DNA from: Acidobacteriota bacterium | GTDB lineage: Bacteria; Acidobacteriota; Terriglobia; Terriglobales; Acidobacteriaceae | DNA: 5,972 bases | Assembly: GCA_021819255.1 (NCBI GenBank) | Contig: JAKART010000167.1 | Location: 1-5,972, forward strand | Direction: 5' to 3' | In this document: positions 5,680 through 5,972 of the stretch, piece after piece | Layout: each line of letters begins with the position of its first letter | Position numbering within the stretch: the stretch's first letter is position 1 | Position numbers and translations under genes: made by a program | Notes under the pieces: generated by a model | Databases searched by the model: none | Seen by the model: only the letters and a program-made list of their open reading frames with translations | What the model was told of the DNA's origin: nothing

Positions 5680-5972
5680 CTAATAGGATTTTATCTGATC
5701 ACAGTAGCCTGCGTAGTTGCGGCGAAGCTCCTTCAAGCTATCGCCGCCAAACTTCTCCAGCACGCAGCGGGCTACCGTGAGCGCCACCATGGCCTCTGCG
5801 GCGACTCCGGCTGCCGGAACAACACAGACATCAGAGCGCTCATAAGATGCCTTGGTCGCCTCCCTGGTTTCAAAGGAGACTGAGCCAAGAGGGCGGCGAA
5901 GGGTCGAGATCGGTTTGAGATAGCCGCGGACCATAAAGTCTTGCCCGTTAGAGATGCCACCCTCCAGCCCCC
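5680..5972 (-). CDS. aroC: Chorismate synthase, C-terminal part (5' end outside window)
   Basis: AroC makes chorismate from 5-enolpyruvylshikimate-3-phosphate using reduced FMN; it is the last step of the shikimate pathway, feeding aromatic amino acids, folate and quinones. The frame is open from the right edge to TAG at 5680-5682, giving 96 complete codons. Family signatures near the C-terminus are [12 protein letters not shown] at the edge, [24 protein letters not shown], and [20 protein letters not shown], which carries the conserved RSD-x3-VPA active-site segment. [16 protein letters not shown] and a short tail follow. An internal ATG at 5934 is not a start, because conserved residues continue upstream of it. 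It lies 43 nt upstream of def on the same strand, suggesting an aroC-def transcript. The call is secure; the N-terminal three quarters are not in view. Confidence 0.95.
   Translation of the reverse strand, partial: GLEGGISNGQDFMVRGYLKPISTLRRPLGSVSFETREATKASYERSDVCVVPAAGVAAEAMVALTVARCVLEKFGGDSLKELRRNYAGYCDQIKSY

Overview
The window looks like ordinary housekeeping chromosome from a GC-rich bacterium, most probably an Acidobacteriota member (Acidobacteriaceae/Terriglobia type). That placement is an inference from the protein style: the CDF C-terminus, the RsmB with its QMDDGSRLVAEL stretch, and a stand-alone PASTA protein close to def/fmt/rsmB. No rRNA or other taxonomic marker is present. Coding DNA is GC-rich, while several intergenic stretches (about 3503-3651, 4588-4620 and 4905-5027) are clearly AT-rich.

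Left part, plus strand: the 3' end of a cation diffusion facilitator (CDF) metal transporter (to 262); a 237-nt spacer with two overlapping alternative hairpins and a 20-nt tandem repeat; a membrane-anchored protein with three PASTA domains (500-1312); a 237-nt spacer; and a PaaI-type hotdog thioesterase (1550-2011).

Right part, minus strand, read from the right edge: aroC (chorismate synthase, 3' end only), def (peptide deformylase), a 440-nt spacer without a recognisable gene, fmt (methionyl-tRNA formyltransferase), a 149-nt AT-rich spacer with a candidate promoter, and rsmB (16S rRNA m5C methyltransferase). The two halves converge, with only 17 nt between the thioesterase and rsmB stop codons.

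Fmt formylates the initiator Met-tRNA, Def removes that formyl group from nascent proteins, and RsmB methylates 16S rRNA, so the minus-strand set is a translation start/maturation cluster next to an aromatic-pathway gene. The main anomaly is rsmB. Its reading frame is broken by one extra base in a C4 run (2407-2410, G4 on the coding strand), inside the conserved motif IV that carries one of the two active-site cysteines. Removing that base restores a full-length 490-residue protein, so this is either a sequencing error or a very recent inactivation. I found no clear evidence of a new biological system, mobile element, CRISPR array or RNA gene.
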